From Acidithiobacillus sp. (GTDB lineage: Bacteria > Pseudomonadota > Gammaproteobacteria > Acidithiobacillales > Acidithiobacillaceae): a DNA stretch of 42,010 nucleotides. The stretch covers positions 1 to 42,010 of the forward strand of contig NZ_JAGDWX010000004.1 of assembly GCF_023256195.1 (NCBI RefSeq). The letters are read 5' to 3'. How positions within the stretch are numbered: the first letter of the stretch is position 1; each line of letters starts with the position of its first letter. The position numbers and the translations under genes are program-made. The notes under the pieces were generated by a model. It had not been told where the DNA came from and ran no database searches. It was given only the letters and a program-made list of their open reading frames with translations. This document shows positions 25,426 to 34,360 of the stretch, one piece after another.

Positions 25426-27399
25426 GTGGACTCAAAACCCTTGCAACCCTCCCCTATGCTTCAGGGCCTCGAGGACCTCAACGCGTGGCGAAGTGCCGTA
25501 GTAGAGCACCTCCATGCGCTCTCCAACATGACGGGCGAACTGGGCCTGTTGCCGGGCAGTGTCATCCTGCGCCTGGAGACCCTGGCCTTCGAGATCGAAC
25601 GGGACAGCCTGCGCCTCGCCTTGGTGGGGGAATTCTCGCGGGGTAAGACCGAGCTCATCAATGCTCTTTTCTTTGCCGACCAGGGAACCCGCCTGTTGCC
25701 CTCGGGTACGGGGCAGACCACGATGTGCCCGGTAGAGATTCGCGGAGCACCCCAGGGCCGTCCAGGACTGCAACTCCTGCCCATCGCCAGTCGTGCCATG
25801 GACGTCAGCATCGAAAAGCTGAAACGGGCCGGCAGTGCCTGGGTACGGCTCGCCTGCGACATGGCGCAGCCGGCGCATGAGCGCAGCGCCATACTCAAGA
25901 GCCTGACGGAGACCACCTGCGTGGCCATCGAAGAGGCGCGCCGATTGGGGCTCTGTCCGCCCCTCAACCGCACGCCCAAGGACCGAGAGCGAAGCATCTG
26001 CCCCTCCTGCGGCCTGGGCAAGGTGCTCATCCCGCGTTGGCGCCACGCTCAGCTGTTTCTGCCGCACCCGATCCTGGATGCTGGTCTGACCATACTCGAC
26101 ACCCCTGGTCTCAATGCCATTGGTGCCGAGCCCGAACTGACCTTCAGCATGCTCGCGGACGCCGATGCCGTGCTCTTCGTCCTCGGTATCGACACTGGCG
26201 TTACCCAGAGCGACCTGACCATCTGGGATCAGTACCTGCGGCGCAACCAGAATCAGCCGCAGCTGGTGTTGCTCAACAAGATCGACACGCTCTGGGACGA
26301 GCTGCGTGATCCCTTCGAGATCGACGATGAGGTGAGCGCGCAGATAGAGAAGACCGCGCAGCGGCTCGGTATTCCCGCCGAGCGGGTGCTACCCGTTTCC
26401 GGACAGAAGGCGCTGTTGGCTCGCATCCGTGGCGATGCCGATCTGTTGGAGAAGAGCGGCCTGCCCCAGCTGGAAGCCAGCATCGCCCGCCTACTCATCC
26501 CGGCCCGCCGCAAGGTGTTGGAAGAACGCTGTATCCATCTCGTGGAGCAGGTGGTCCGTGATCAGCGGCAGCTCCTGGTAGATCAGATCCGGGCCATCGT
26601 GGCGCAAGAGGACAGCATCCGCGGGCTCAAGGAACGCACCAGCGAGAAGGTGCCCCGCCTCGTGGCGCAGCACAAGGCCATGCTGGCCAACTTTGACCAA
26701 GACCGGCAGCGCTTCGAGGCACGCAAGGCGGTCTTCCGTGCCGCAGTGGATCGGGCCCTGCTGGAGCCCCTTTCTCCCGATCGCTTCGACGCCCGTATCG
26801 GTGCGGCGCGCAGCGAGATGCTGGCGGCCTGGACCACGGCCGGCATCGTCGAGCGTTTCCGCAGCTTCTTTGCCGAGGCCATCGCCCACTTCGATACCGC
26901 GCTGCAGGGCTCGGCGGAGATCAATGCGCAGATAGCCAGCGAGTACGCCACCCTTCAGGAGCGCTACCGGCTGCCCTCCCTCAGTGCCATTCCCTACGCC
27001 ATCATGCCCCGTCGCGCCGAACTCCTGGCCATGGCGGAAAATTACGAACGCTTCGGCATGATGCTGGAGATCGCCGTCAATACTCAGAGTGCGGTGGTGC
27101 GCAAGGCCTTCCTCACCGTGGCTGGCAAGGTGCGCGATTTCATCGTCGAGACACGGCGCGACGCCGAGGGTTGGGTGGACGAGATGATGGCGGTGATGAA
27201 CCGCCAGCTGGAACTCTATCGGCAGAAGGCCGAAGAAGAACTGGACGCCCTGGAGAACATCGCCGTGGCCATGGGCAATATCGACACCCGACTGCAGCAG
27301 CTGCAACAGAATCGTGAGGCCCTCGCAGAGCGGTCTGCTGCCTTGGAGCAGATTGCCGCCGAGCTGCGCCGGGCCTTGGAGGGAGACGCCAGGGCCTGA
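25426..27399 (+). CDS. Dynamin-like large GTPase
   Basis: 657 residues from the GTG at 25426, chosen because AGGAG lies six bases before it (the frame is open a further ten codons). P-loop GEFSRGKTELINALF, switch-I TTMCPVEI, G3 DTPGLNAIG, and G4 NKIDTLWDEL define a dynamin-type GTPase domain (about 60-350). A long insert between G2 and G3 carries Cys residues (GLCPPLNRTPKDRE, then ICPSCGLG). The rest is helical with coiled-coil character and ends in QQLQQNREALAERSAALEQ. I see no transmembrane or hydrophobic paddle segment, and no second dynamin gene beside it, although bacterial dynamins often occur in pairs. Position 17 bases after mutM suggests cotranscription. Role unknown; membrane remodelling or genome maintenance are both speculative. 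Confidence 0.85.
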   Translation: MDSKPLQPSPMLQGLEDLNAWRSAVVEHLHALSNMTGELGLLPGSVILRLETLAFEIERDSLRLALVGEFSRGKTELINALFFADQGTRLLPSGTGQTTMCPVEIRGAPQGRPGLQLLPIASRAMDVSIEKLKRAGSAWVRLACDMAQPAHERSAILKSLTETTCVAIEEARRLGLCPPLNRTPKDRERSICPSCGLGKVLIPRWRHAQLFLPHPILDAGLTILDTPGLNAIGAEPELTFSMLADADAVLFVLGIDTGVTQSDLTIWDQYLRRNQNQPQLVLLNKIDTLWDELRDPFEIDDEVSAQIEKTAQRLGIPAERVLPVSGQKALLARIRGDADLLEKSGLPQLEASIARLLIPARRKVLEERCIHLVEQVVRDQRQLLVDQIRAIVAQEDSIRGLKERTSEKVPRLVAQHKAMLANFDQDRQRFEARKAVFRAAVDRALLEPLSPDRFDARIGAARSEMLAAWTTAGIVERFRSFFAEAIAHFDTALQGSAEINAQIASEYATLQERYRLPSLSAIPYAIMPRRAELLAMAENYERFGMMLEIAVNTQSAVVRKAFLTVAGKVRDFIVETRRDAEGWVDEMMAVMNRQLELYRQKAEEELDALENIAVAMGNIDTRLQQLQQNREALAERSAALEQIAAELRRALEGDARA

Positions 27400-27414
27400 G
27401 GTCGGATCGGCGTC

Positions 27415-27691
<277 letters not shown>

Positions 27692-27707
27692 TCATGGGAC
27701 GCCCAGT

Positions 27708-28238
27708 CTACGACCTCTCGCCCCCGGCTTCCAATCCCCGATGCCGCTTCGCAAAGCGTTTTTGCAGAGCGGCCGCCACCGGCGCCTGCACGAAGGCACT
27801 GACGTCTCCACCCAGGCGGCTGATTTCGCGCACCAGGCTTGAAGAAAGAAAGGTGTAGGCGTCGGAGGTCATGAGAAACAGGGTTTCGATGTGGGCGTCC
27901 ATGCGCCGATTGATGGAGGCGAGCTGAAACTCGTGCTCGAAATCCGAGATAGCCCGCAGCCCGCGCAGGAGGATAGGGGTCTGCTCCTCGGCCAGAAGGT
28001 GAACCAGCAGACCGTCGAAGGCGCGCACCCGTACCTTGGCGATTTGACCCAGGGTAGCCTCGGCCAGAGCGACACGCTCCGCCAGCGGGAAGATGGTCTG
28101 CTTGGGTGTCTCGGCCGCTACCGCTACGACCACCTCGTCGAAGAGCGCGGCGGCGCGGCGCGCCAGGTCCTCGTGGCCCAGGGTAACCGGGTCGAAGGTG
28201 CCGGGGTAGATGATGCGTCTGCTGGGGCAAGGATTCAT
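27708..28238 (-). CDS. coaD: Phosphopantetheine adenylyltransferase
   Basis: 176 residues from the ATG at 28238; the frame is open upstream only as a shadow of rsmD. Penultimate step of coenzyme A synthesis. RRIIYPGTFDPVTLGHEDLARRA is the nucleotidyltransferase entry, with TLGH as the T/HxGH motif; ILLRGLRAISDFEHEFQLA and the C-terminal TFLSSSLVREISRLGGDV are diagnostic. Starts four bases after the rsmD stop. Confidence 0.96.
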   Translation of the reverse strand: MNPCPSRRIIYPGTFDPVTLGHEDLARRAAALFDEVVVAVAAETPKQTIFPLAERVALAEATLGQIAKVRVRAFDGLLVHLLAEEQTPILLRGLRAISDFEHEFQLASINRRMDAHIETLFLMTSDAYTFLSSSLVREISRLGGDVSAFVQAPVAAALQKRFAKRHRGLEAGGERS

Positions 28239-28242
28239 AGGC

Positions 28243-28869
28243 TCAGGTTTGGCGGCGATAGAGGTGAAAGTGGCTGTCGCCGCAGTGACCGCAGCGATGC
28301 AGGGACCAGCCCTCGGGCAGGCTGTCTTCGGACCAGACCTCGTCTGCGGCACTCTCCAGATAGAGCCAGGAGGCCTCTGCAAGGACGGTGCTGACGCCAA
28401 GACTCTTCTGCAGGCGGCGCGGCCAGCCCTGGTGAAAAGGCGGGTCGAGCAGGACGATATCGAAGCTTTGCCGACACTGTACCAGAAAACTCAGGGCATC
28501 GTGGCCACAGAGGGCGGATTCGGGGCAGGCGCAGGCCGCCAGGTTGGCTCGCAGGAGATCTCGGTGGCGCGGCAGTTTTTCCACCAGGCACAGCTCTGCC
28601 GCGCCCCGGGACCAAGCCTCCAGGGCGAGGGCGCCGGTACCGGCAAAGAGATCCAGCACCCGAGCGCCCTGTACGGCAGAACCTAGCCAGTTGAAAAGGC
28701 GTTCCCGCACCACCCCGGGCGTCGGCCGCAGGGATGGCCCCGGCGGCGAGCGCAGCACGCGCCCCCGATGCTTCCCGGCGATGATGCGCAGGCTCAAGAC
28801 TGGGCGCTGGCCGCCCACGGGCGGCTGCCTGGATTGTCGCGATCGCGACGACGGGGGATAATGCCCCAC
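28243..28869 (-). CDS. rsmD: 16S rRNA (guanine-966-N2)-methyltransferase
   Basis: 208 residues from the GTG at 28869 (AAGGA five bases before). Methylates G966 of 16S rRNA. LRIIAGKHRGRVL and LRPTPGVVRERLFNWL are the RNA-binding front, DLFAGTGALALEA the SAM loop, and LLDPPF the catalytic motif. The first 25 residues are poorly conserved, so an internal start (TTG before SLRII) is possible; that would also leave more room for promoters toward ftsY, only 28 bases away. Confidence 0.94.
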   Translation of the reverse strand: MGHYPPSSRSRQSRQPPVGGQRPVLSLRIIAGKHRGRVLRSPPGPSLRPTPGVVRERLFNWLGSAVQGARVLDLFAGTGALALEAWSRGAAELCLVEKLPRHRDLLRANLAACACPESALCGHDALSFLVQCRQSFDIVLLDPPFHQGWPRRLQKSLGVSTVLAEASWLYLESAADEVWSEDSLPEGWSLHRCGHCGDSHFHLYRRQT

Positions 28870-28897
28870 ATGATTCCTTCACGTCCCCCTGGAAAAT

Positions 28898-30124
28898 ATG
28901 GTCTTCAACTGGTTCAAGCGTAACAAAGGCAAGGCGGAAGAGGAAAGCATCGACGCCGATGCCGCGGCGCCTGAACCGAAAGGGGAGTCAGCGGCGGACG
29001 CCCCGACCCGCGACGTATCGGGCACCACCGGCGAGCAAGGGACGGGATCGGGCGAGACCTCCGTAGCACCGCCCGGTACGGCCACCCCACCAAGCCGGCC
29101 GGCACCGCAGTCGAAGCCCGAGCCCGAGCAAGCACAAGACGAGGCGGTCGGCACTTCGGAGCCCGTCCTCGGGTCGCCGCTTGCGACCGAGACTCGGCGG
29201 CCCGGCCTGTTCGGACGTCTGCGCGAGGGGCTGCGCCGCAGTCGAGAGCAGCTCAGCAACAGTGTCGAGCAGCTGGTTCTGGGTAAAAAAGTCATCGACG
29301 ATGCGCTGCTGGAGGATCTGGAGGCCATCCTCCTCCAGGCAGACATGGGAGTGGCCGCGACCCGCGAGATCATGGATCGGGTAACCCAGAGGGTGCGCCG
29401 CAACGAACTGAAGGACCCCACAGCCCTGCGCGCGGCCATCCGCCAGGCCCTGCTGGATATTCTCCAGCCGCGGGCGCAGGACTGGACGCCTCAGAAGGGA
29501 CAGACGCAGGTATTGATGATGGTGGGCATCAATGGCGCCGGCAAGACCACCACCATCGGCAAGCTCTCGGCGCGTTGGAAGGCCGAGGGTTACTCCATCC
29601 TGCTGGGCGCGGGAGACACCTTCCGCGCGGCCGCCGTCGAGCAGCTGCAGGGCTGGGCGGAACGTGTCCAGGTGCCGGTCATCGCTCAGGGAGCTGGCGC
29701 CGACAGCGCCTCGGTCCTTTACGACGCCTACGCCGCCGCCCGTGCCCGGGGCGTCGACCTGCTCATTGCCGACACCGCCGGGCGCCTGCACACCCAGGCA
29801 CACCTCATGGAAGAGCTGAAAAAGGTCAAACGGGTGCTGGCCAAGCAGGATCCCGCCGCGCCGCACCAGATCTGGTTGGTGCTCGATGCCGGCACCGGGC
29901 AGAACGCCCTGCAGCAGGTCCAGCAGTTCCATGAGGCGGTAGGTCTGACCGGCATCTGCATCACCAAGCTGGACGGCACTGCCAAAGGTGGTGTGGTGGC
30001 GGCGGTCGCCAAAGCCCTGCCTCTGCCCATCCGCTTCATCGGGGTTGGTGAAGGGGTGGAAGATTTGCGGCCTTTCTCGGCAGAGGCCTTCGTCGATGCC
30101 CTCTTTGCGGAGTCCGGATCGTGA
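28898..30124 (+). CDS. ftsY: Signal recognition particle receptor FtsY
   Basis: 408 residues. Docks SRP-ribosome complexes at the inner membrane. A variable acidic, proline-rich A domain (1-100) precedes the N domain (about 105-185, LFGRLREGLRRSREQLS) and the G domain with GINGAGKTTTIGKL, GAGDTFRAAAVEQL, DTAGRLHTQ, TKLDGTAKGG and the closing GVGEGVEDLRPF. First gene of ftsY-ftsE-ftsX-rpoH; its stop overlaps the ftsE GTG as GTGA. Confidence 0.97.
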   Translation: MVFNWFKRNKGKAEEESIDADAAAPEPKGESAADAPTRDVSGTTGEQGTGSGETSVAPPGTATPPSRPAPQSKPEPEQAQDEAVGTSEPVLGSPLATETRRPGLFGRLREGLRRSREQLSNSVEQLVLGKKVIDDALLEDLEAILLQADMGVAATREIMDRVTQRVRRNELKDPTALRAAIRQALLDILQPRAQDWTPQKGQTQVLMMVGINGAGKTTTIGKLSARWKAEGYSILLGAGDTFRAAAVEQLQGWAERVQVPVIAQGAGADSASVLYDAYAAARARGVDLLIADTAGRLHTQAHLMEELKKVKRVLAKQDPAAPHQIWLVLDAGTGQNALQQVQQFHEAVGLTGICITKLDGTAKGGVVAAVAKALPLPIRFIGVGEGVEDLRPFSAEAFVDALFAESGS

Positions 30125-30789
30125 TCGAATTCATCAATGTCACCAAGCACTACCCAGGACGGCGGCACGTCCTGCGGGAGATCAACCTGCGTCTGCCCAA
30201 AGGCGAGATGGTCCTGCTGACCGGGCCATCGGGGGCCGGCAAGAGCACCCTGTTGAAGCTCCTTACCCGACTGGAGGATGTCAGCCATGGCACGCTGATG
30301 GTGGGCGGCGTGGATCTGGCCACCCTCAAACGCCGCCACATTCCCGCTTATCGCCGACGTGTCGGCGTGGTGTTCCAGGATCACAAGCTGCTCATGGACC
30401 GGGATGTCTACAATAACGTCGCGCTGACCCTGAAGGTGGCCGGAGTGCCGGCCCGACAGATCGAGAGCCGAGTGCGCGCGGCGCTGGAGAAAGTGGGCCT
30501 CGGCGACCGATTGCGGGAACTGCCGGCGACCCTGTCGGGCGGTGAGCAACAGCGCGTCGGCATCGCCCGCGCCATCGTCCACACCCCGGAAATACTGCTG
30601 GCGGATGAGCCTACGGGCAATCTCGACCCCGCCCTGAGCGACGAGATCCTCGACCTGTTCCGCGATTTCCACCGCCACGGCACGACGGTTCTCGTCGCCA
30701 CCCACGATGCCCGGCAGATCGCGCGACTCGGCCTGCCGGCCCTGCATCTGGAGCAGGGACGACTGCACGCCCCCAAGGAGTTCTCATGA
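30121..30789 (+). CDS. ftsE: Cell-division ABC ATPase FtsE
   Basis: 222 residues from GTG 30121. ATPase of the FtsEX complex that gates periplasmic amidase activators during septation. Walker A GPSGAGKSTLLKLL, Q loop VVFQDHKLL, signature LSGGEQQRVGIARA, Walker B ILLADEPTGNLD, and switch His in THDARQI. Overlaps both neighbours by four bases. Confidence 0.97.
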   Translation: MIEFINVTKHYPGRRHVLREINLRLPKGEMVLLTGPSGAGKSTLLKLLTRLEDVSHGTLMVGGVDLATLKRRHIPAYRRRVGVVFQDHKLLMDRDVYNNVALTLKVAGVPARQIESRVRAALEKVGLGDRLRELPATLSGGEQQRVGIARAIVHTPEILLADEPTGNLDPALSDEILDLFRDFHRHGTTVLVATHDARQIARLGLPALHLEQGRLHAPKEFS

Positions 30790-31691
30790 ATCTGCACCTG
30801 CGTCTGGATGCTCTGCGCAATGCCCGGGACACGCTCCTGCAACAGCCCCTGGCGACATTGCTGACGGTGCTGGCCCTGGCCATCGTCCTGGCGCTGCCCG
30901 TCGGCCTCTTTACGGCACTCAACAACCTGCAGCTTCTGCTGGGGCAGTGGCGGGATCAGGCGCAGATTTCCCTGTATCTGCACAACGACGCCAGCGCCGC
31001 CGACGTCGCCAAGCTGCGGGCGCGGATCGAGCACAGTACGGGCGTGGTGGCCGTGCATTACATCAGCCGGGCACAGGCCCTGGCGGATTTCGAGCACAGC
31101 GCCGGCATGCAGGCGGCCGTCGATGTGTTGGGTGAAAATCCGCTGCCGGCCTCGCTGGTCGTGGAAATCAATCCGCTGGCCCAGAGCTCCGCCGATCTGG
31201 ATGCCCAGGTGCAGTCCTGGGCCAAGGAACCCGTCGTCGCCAGCGCTCAGTCGGATCTGCACTGGGTCGCCCGTCTGCAAGCCATCCTGGCCTTGGGCAC
31301 TCGCGCCGTGTGGATCCTCGCTCTGCTGCTCGCCCTCGGTGCCGTGCTGGTGATGGGTAATACCATCCGCCTGCATATCGCCCAGCGTCGGGATGAGATC
31401 GATATTGCGTCCCTGGTGGGGGCGACGCGCAGTTTCATTCGTCGCCCTTTTCTCTATCAGGGGCTGATTCAGGGCCTGCTGGCTGGAGCCCTCGCCTGGG
31501 CCGTGGTGGCCGTCGCCATCCTCAGCCTGCAAGGACCTGTGGACCGTCTCGCCGCTCTGTACGGAACCCATTTCACCCTGGTAGGACTGCGCCCAGAGCA
31601 AGGGTTGGCCCTCATCGCCATCAGTGCCTTCCTGGGATGGCTGGGCTCTCGCATTGCCGTGGGGCGCCACCTCGACCATACTTTCTCTTGA
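30786..31691 (+). CDS. ftsX: Cell-division membrane protein FtsX
   Basis: 301 residues. Membrane partner of FtsE: a first helix about 22-42, a periplasmic loop (about 43-170, QISLYLHNDASAADVAKL, ENPLPASLVVEI), then three helices (about 173-198, 225-245, 270-290). The cytoplasmic HIAQRRDEIDIASLVGATRSFIRRPFLYQG stretch, split here between two motifs, couples to the ATPase. The stop codon lies inside the sigma-32-like -35 element of rpoH. Confidence 0.95.
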   Translation: MNLHLRLDALRNARDTLLQQPLATLLTVLALAIVLALPVGLFTALNNLQLLLGQWRDQAQISLYLHNDASAADVAKLRARIEHSTGVVAVHYISRAQALADFEHSAGMQAAVDVLGENPLPASLVVEINPLAQSSADLDAQVQSWAKEPVVASAQSDLHWVARLQAILALGTRAVWILALLLALGAVLVMGNTIRLHIAQRRDEIDIASLVGATRSFIRRPFLYQGLIQGLLAGALAWAVVAVAILSLQGPVDRLAALYGTHFTLVGLRPEQGLALIAISAFLGWLGSRIAVGRHLDHTFS

Positions 31692-31713
31692 AAGATCGCA
31701 GCCCCGCCCACAC
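31687..31713 (+). promoter_or_regulatory. Sigma-32-like promoter for rpoH
   Basis: CTTGAAA (31687-31693), 13 bases, CCCACAC (31707-31713). The -35 matches the heat-shock consensus exactly and the -10 keeps CCCA. Transcription would start near 31721, giving an untranslated leader of about 100 bases with a GTCGG(N8)CCGAC stem. Confidence 0.45.
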
Positions 31714-31820
31714 ATCAGAAAAAGTAGATATGCCTGCGGGTCGGGCTGTGCGCCGACGCCGAAAAACTATCGGCCGTGACGCGGGTCTAAGGGGCGTGAG
31801 ACTTCGGGAGGTGCGGATTC

Positions 31821-32678
31821 ATGAATGACTTGGTAACGATGCAGAAGGATCTGGCGACCGTCGATGGGATGGCCGCCTATCTGCGCTTCGTCCACGCGCA
31901 GCCTTTGCTGAGTGCCGAGGAGGAGCGTAGCCTGGCGCGGCGTCTGCGGGATGAAGGCGATGTCGATGCCGCGAAACAGCTGGTGCTCAGCCATCTGCGT
32001 TTCGTCGTGCGGGTAGCGCGGGCCTATCGCGGTTATGGTTTGCCCGAGGCCGACCTCATTCAGGAGGGCAACATCGGCCTCATGAAGGCGGTCAAGCGCT
32101 TCGACCCGGAGCAGGGGGTGCGCCTCGTCTCCTTTGCCGTGCACTGGATCAAGGCAGAGATGCACGAGTTCATCCTGCGCAATTGGCGGATCGTGAAGGT
32201 TGCCACCACCAAGGCGCAGCGCAAACTGTTCTTCAATCTTCGCTCGGCACGCCAGGGCAGCGGCTGGTTAGGGCAGGAGGAGAGTGCGGCCATAGCCGAA
32301 GACCTCGGAGTATCCCAGGAAGCCGTGCTGGAGATGGAAGGGCGTATGGCCGGTCAGGATTACTCCCTGCAGTATGAGAGCGATGATGAGGAGGGGCGCG
32401 GTCGTGTTCTGGAGCTGGAGGACCCGGCGGACTCCTCCGTCGATGCCCTCATCGATCGCGACTGGGACCGCCATCGTCAGCAGGGTCTGCGCGCCGCACT
32501 GCAGAGTCTGAGTGATCGAGATCGCTACATCATCCAGAACCGTTGGCTGAGCGACGAACCCAAGACACTGCAGGCCCTGGGCGACGAGCTGGGAGTATCG
32601 GCGGAGCGGGTACGCCAGTTGGAGAAGAGCGGAATGGAGAAACTCCGTAGCCGTCTGCTGGAGCACGCCCCGGCGTGA
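31821..32678 (+). CDS. rpoH: RNA polymerase sigma-32 (heat-shock) factor
   Basis: 285 residues. Region 2 has LVLSHLRFVVRVARAYRGYG, ADLIQEGNIGLMKAVKRFDP and the -10 recognition helix near FAVHWIKAEMHEFILRNW. The RpoH box QRKLFFNLR, specific to this sigma, separates it from RpoD and RpoS. Region 4.2 closes with LGDELGVSAERVRQLEKSGM. Ribosome site GGGAGGTG seven bases before the ATG. Likely regulated by a sigma-32-type promoter upstream, leader structure and, by analogy, DnaK and FtsH. Confidence 0.97.
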   Translation: MNDLVTMQKDLATVDGMAAYLRFVHAQPLLSAEEERSLARRLRDEGDVDAAKQLVLSHLRFVVRVARAYRGYGLPEADLIQEGNIGLMKAVKRFDPEQGVRLVSFAVHWIKAEMHEFILRNWRIVKVATTKAQRKLFFNLRSARQGSGWLGQEESAAIAEDLGVSQEAVLEMEGRMAGQDYSLQYESDDEEGRGRVLELEDPADSSVDALIDRDWDRHRQQGLRAALQSLSDRDRYIIQNRWLSDEPKTLQALGDELGVSAERVRQLEKSGMEKLRSRLLEHAPA

Positions 32679-33007
32679 GTCAGCGTCTGCTCTTCCACAT
32701 CGACGATCCGGGCCGCTGGCCTCTGCTTTATGGCAATCTGCGCAACGCTCAGGCAGCGGAGCCCGGTGTGTCCTTGCAGGTGGTCGCCAATGTGTCCGCG
32801 CCGGTGGCGGTCTGGGCGATGGGTCGCTGGCGGGAGGATTGCGAGGCCTTGGCACAGGGCGGAGTCGACTTTGCCTTTTGTCGAAACAGCCTCAACGCCC
32901 TCGGCCTGAACCCGGATTGCTTGCCTGCCGGTACCCGCATCGTTGCCGCGGGGGTGCTGGCCTTGGCGCATGCCCAGCAGCATGGCTGGAGCTATCTCAA
33001 GCCCTGA
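32675..33007 (+). CDS. DsrE/YchN-like small protein
   Basis: 110 residues starting at GTG 32675 inside the rpoH stop (GTGA), so translation is coupled to rpoH. The pattern LLFHIDDPGRWPLLYGNLRNA, then VVANVSAPVAVWAMG, then VDFAFCRNSLNALGL is that of the COG1416-type DsrE-like fold, with Cys69 at the conserved position near the end of a central strand. Such proteins may carry or relay sulfur or bind small ligands, but function is unproven. The C-terminus (RIVAAGVLALAHAQQHGWSYLKP) completes the fold. Confidence 0.75.
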   Translation: MSQRLLFHIDDPGRWPLLYGNLRNAQAAEPGVSLQVVANVSAPVAVWAMGRWREDCEALAQGGVDFAFCRNSLNALGLNPDCLPAGTRIVAAGVLALAHAQQHGWSYLKP

Positions 33008-33108
33008 TTCCCTCAGCTGTTCATTCTGCGCGCGGCTGGTAACGCAGCCGAATGTCGTACCCTGTCTGCACATCTCAGGCAAATTATTGGGGCTCCAGCG
33101 CGCTGTGG

Positions 33109-33160
33109 TTGGACAATAAAGTGCCGGACATGCTAGTATGTATCCCTGAAAAAACAGGGA
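33109..33160 (+). promoter_or_regulatory. Promoter and leader hairpin of the MscS-type gene
   Basis: TTGGAC (33109-33114) and an extended -10 TGCTAGTAT (33131-33139), spacer 19. Just after the likely start point, TCCCTG (33143-33148) and CAGGGA (33155-33160) form a hairpin with loop A6, whose right arm contains most of the ribosome site AGGGAGA. Confidence 0.45.
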
Positions 33161-33173
33161 GATAGTCGTTAAT

Positions 33174-34253
33174 ATGTCGATATCCTTGGTACAGTCGGGT
33201 ATTATTGTCCTTGTTTCTGTCGCGCTGCTTGTGCTGATCCATTGGGGGATACGCAGACGCAGTGCGACCAAGATAGGGCGCTGGCTCGGTGGACTCTTAC
33301 AGGTCGGGGTGCTGGTCGGGGCGGGTTTTGCCCTCGCTTTTGTCTCGCATTTGCTGCCTCAAAAGTTTCTGGGCCTAGCAGAACACTACTTTGTCGACGG
33401 TTTCTCGGTCAGCGGCGTGCGCATCAATCCGCTGCACGTCGTCGTCGCCGTCGTGCTGCTGGTGGTCCTGTTTCGGATCATCGATCGCCTGGTGGCGCGT
33501 CTCGAGAGCTTTCTCGGGATGTTCGCCCTCGATTCCGGCGCGCGTTACTCCCTGGTCATGCTCACCAAATACATCGCCATCATTCTCAGTGTGGCGATCG
33601 CTCTGGCCGTGGCTGGTATTCCTCTGGGCAAGTTCGCCCTCATCGCCAGCGCCTTGTCGGTGGGTGTGGGATTCGGTCTGCAGACCATGGTCAACAATTT
33701 CGTTTCGGGCATCATCCTCATCTTCGAGCGTCCCATCAAAGTGGGCGACTGGATCAAGGTGGGCAGCGCCGAAGGTTACGTGAAAAAGATCAGCATCCGC
33801 TACACCCTCATCATGAGCTTTGATCGCACCGAAGTCTTCGTTCCCAATTCGGAAATCATATCTGGGCAGGTGACGAACTGGATGTATTCCAACAGCGTCC
33901 TGCGCCTCATGCTGCCGTTCACGGTGAGGCACGACGCGGATCTGCCAAGGGTCAAGGAGATTCTGGTGGATGTGGCACGCAAGCATCCCGATGTGATGCA
34001 GGACGACCCCAGCATCATTCCGCCCTCTGCCCTGATACTGGACGTCAATACCAATGGCGTCATGGTATATCTGCGGGTATACATCCAGGACTGCAACAAG
34101 TCTTTCAATGTACAGACGGATCTGCGGGCGGCGGTGGTGGAGGCGCTGCTGGCACATGGGGTGCCCCTGGCCCACCAACAGCAGGATATCCACATGGTCA
34201 GCTCGCAGCTGGAGCCCTACCCGGGGCTGCAGGCGCCATCGGCCGCTGCCTGA
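33174..34253 (+). CDS. Small-conductance mechanosensitive channel (MscS family)
   Basis: 359 residues. Helices about 7-24, 40-60 and 86-106 precede the pore helix, where ASALSVGVGFGLQTMVNNFVSG shows the Gly/Ala packing of MscS TM3. The beta domain begins IFERPIKVGDWIKVG and continues SIRYTLIMSFDRTEVFVPNSE, and the mixed alpha/beta vestibule ends the protein. Opens under membrane tension to release solutes on osmotic downshock. Has an extra N-terminal hydrophobic segment compared with E. coli MscS. Own promoter and leader hairpin upstream; convergent with hslU. Confidence 0.94.
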   Translation: MSISLVQSGIIVLVSVALLVLIHWGIRRRSATKIGRWLGGLLQVGVLVGAGFALAFVSHLLPQKFLGLAEHYFVDGFSVSGVRINPLHVVVAVVLLVVLFRIIDRLVARLESFLGMFALDSGARYSLVMLTKYIAIILSVAIALAVAGIPLGKFALIASALSVGVGFGLQTMVNNFVSGIILIFERPIKVGDWIKVGSAEGYVKKISIRYTLIMSFDRTEVFVPNSEIISGQVTNWMYSNSVLRLMLPFTVRHDADLPRVKEILVDVARKHPDVMQDDPSIIPPSALILDVNTNGVMVYLRVYIQDCNKSFNVQTDLRAAVVEALLAHGVPLAHQQQDIHMVSSQLEPYPGLQAPSAAA

Positions 34254-34262
34254 GCATCCATC

Positions 34263-34277
34263 GCCCGCCAGGCGGGC
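34263..34277. terminator. Hairpin between mscS-like gene and hslU
   Basis: GCCCGCC-A-GGCGGGC, ten bases past the channel stop codon. GC-rich stem without T-run; possible terminator for the channel transcript. Confidence 0.35.
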
Positions 34278-34360
34278 ACCCGCACCCGTAGTGGCGATCC
34301 GGTTCTCGGTGTCACCCGGACGAGGGGCAGCAGCGGGACGGGGTCACTTCCGCCGCACCA

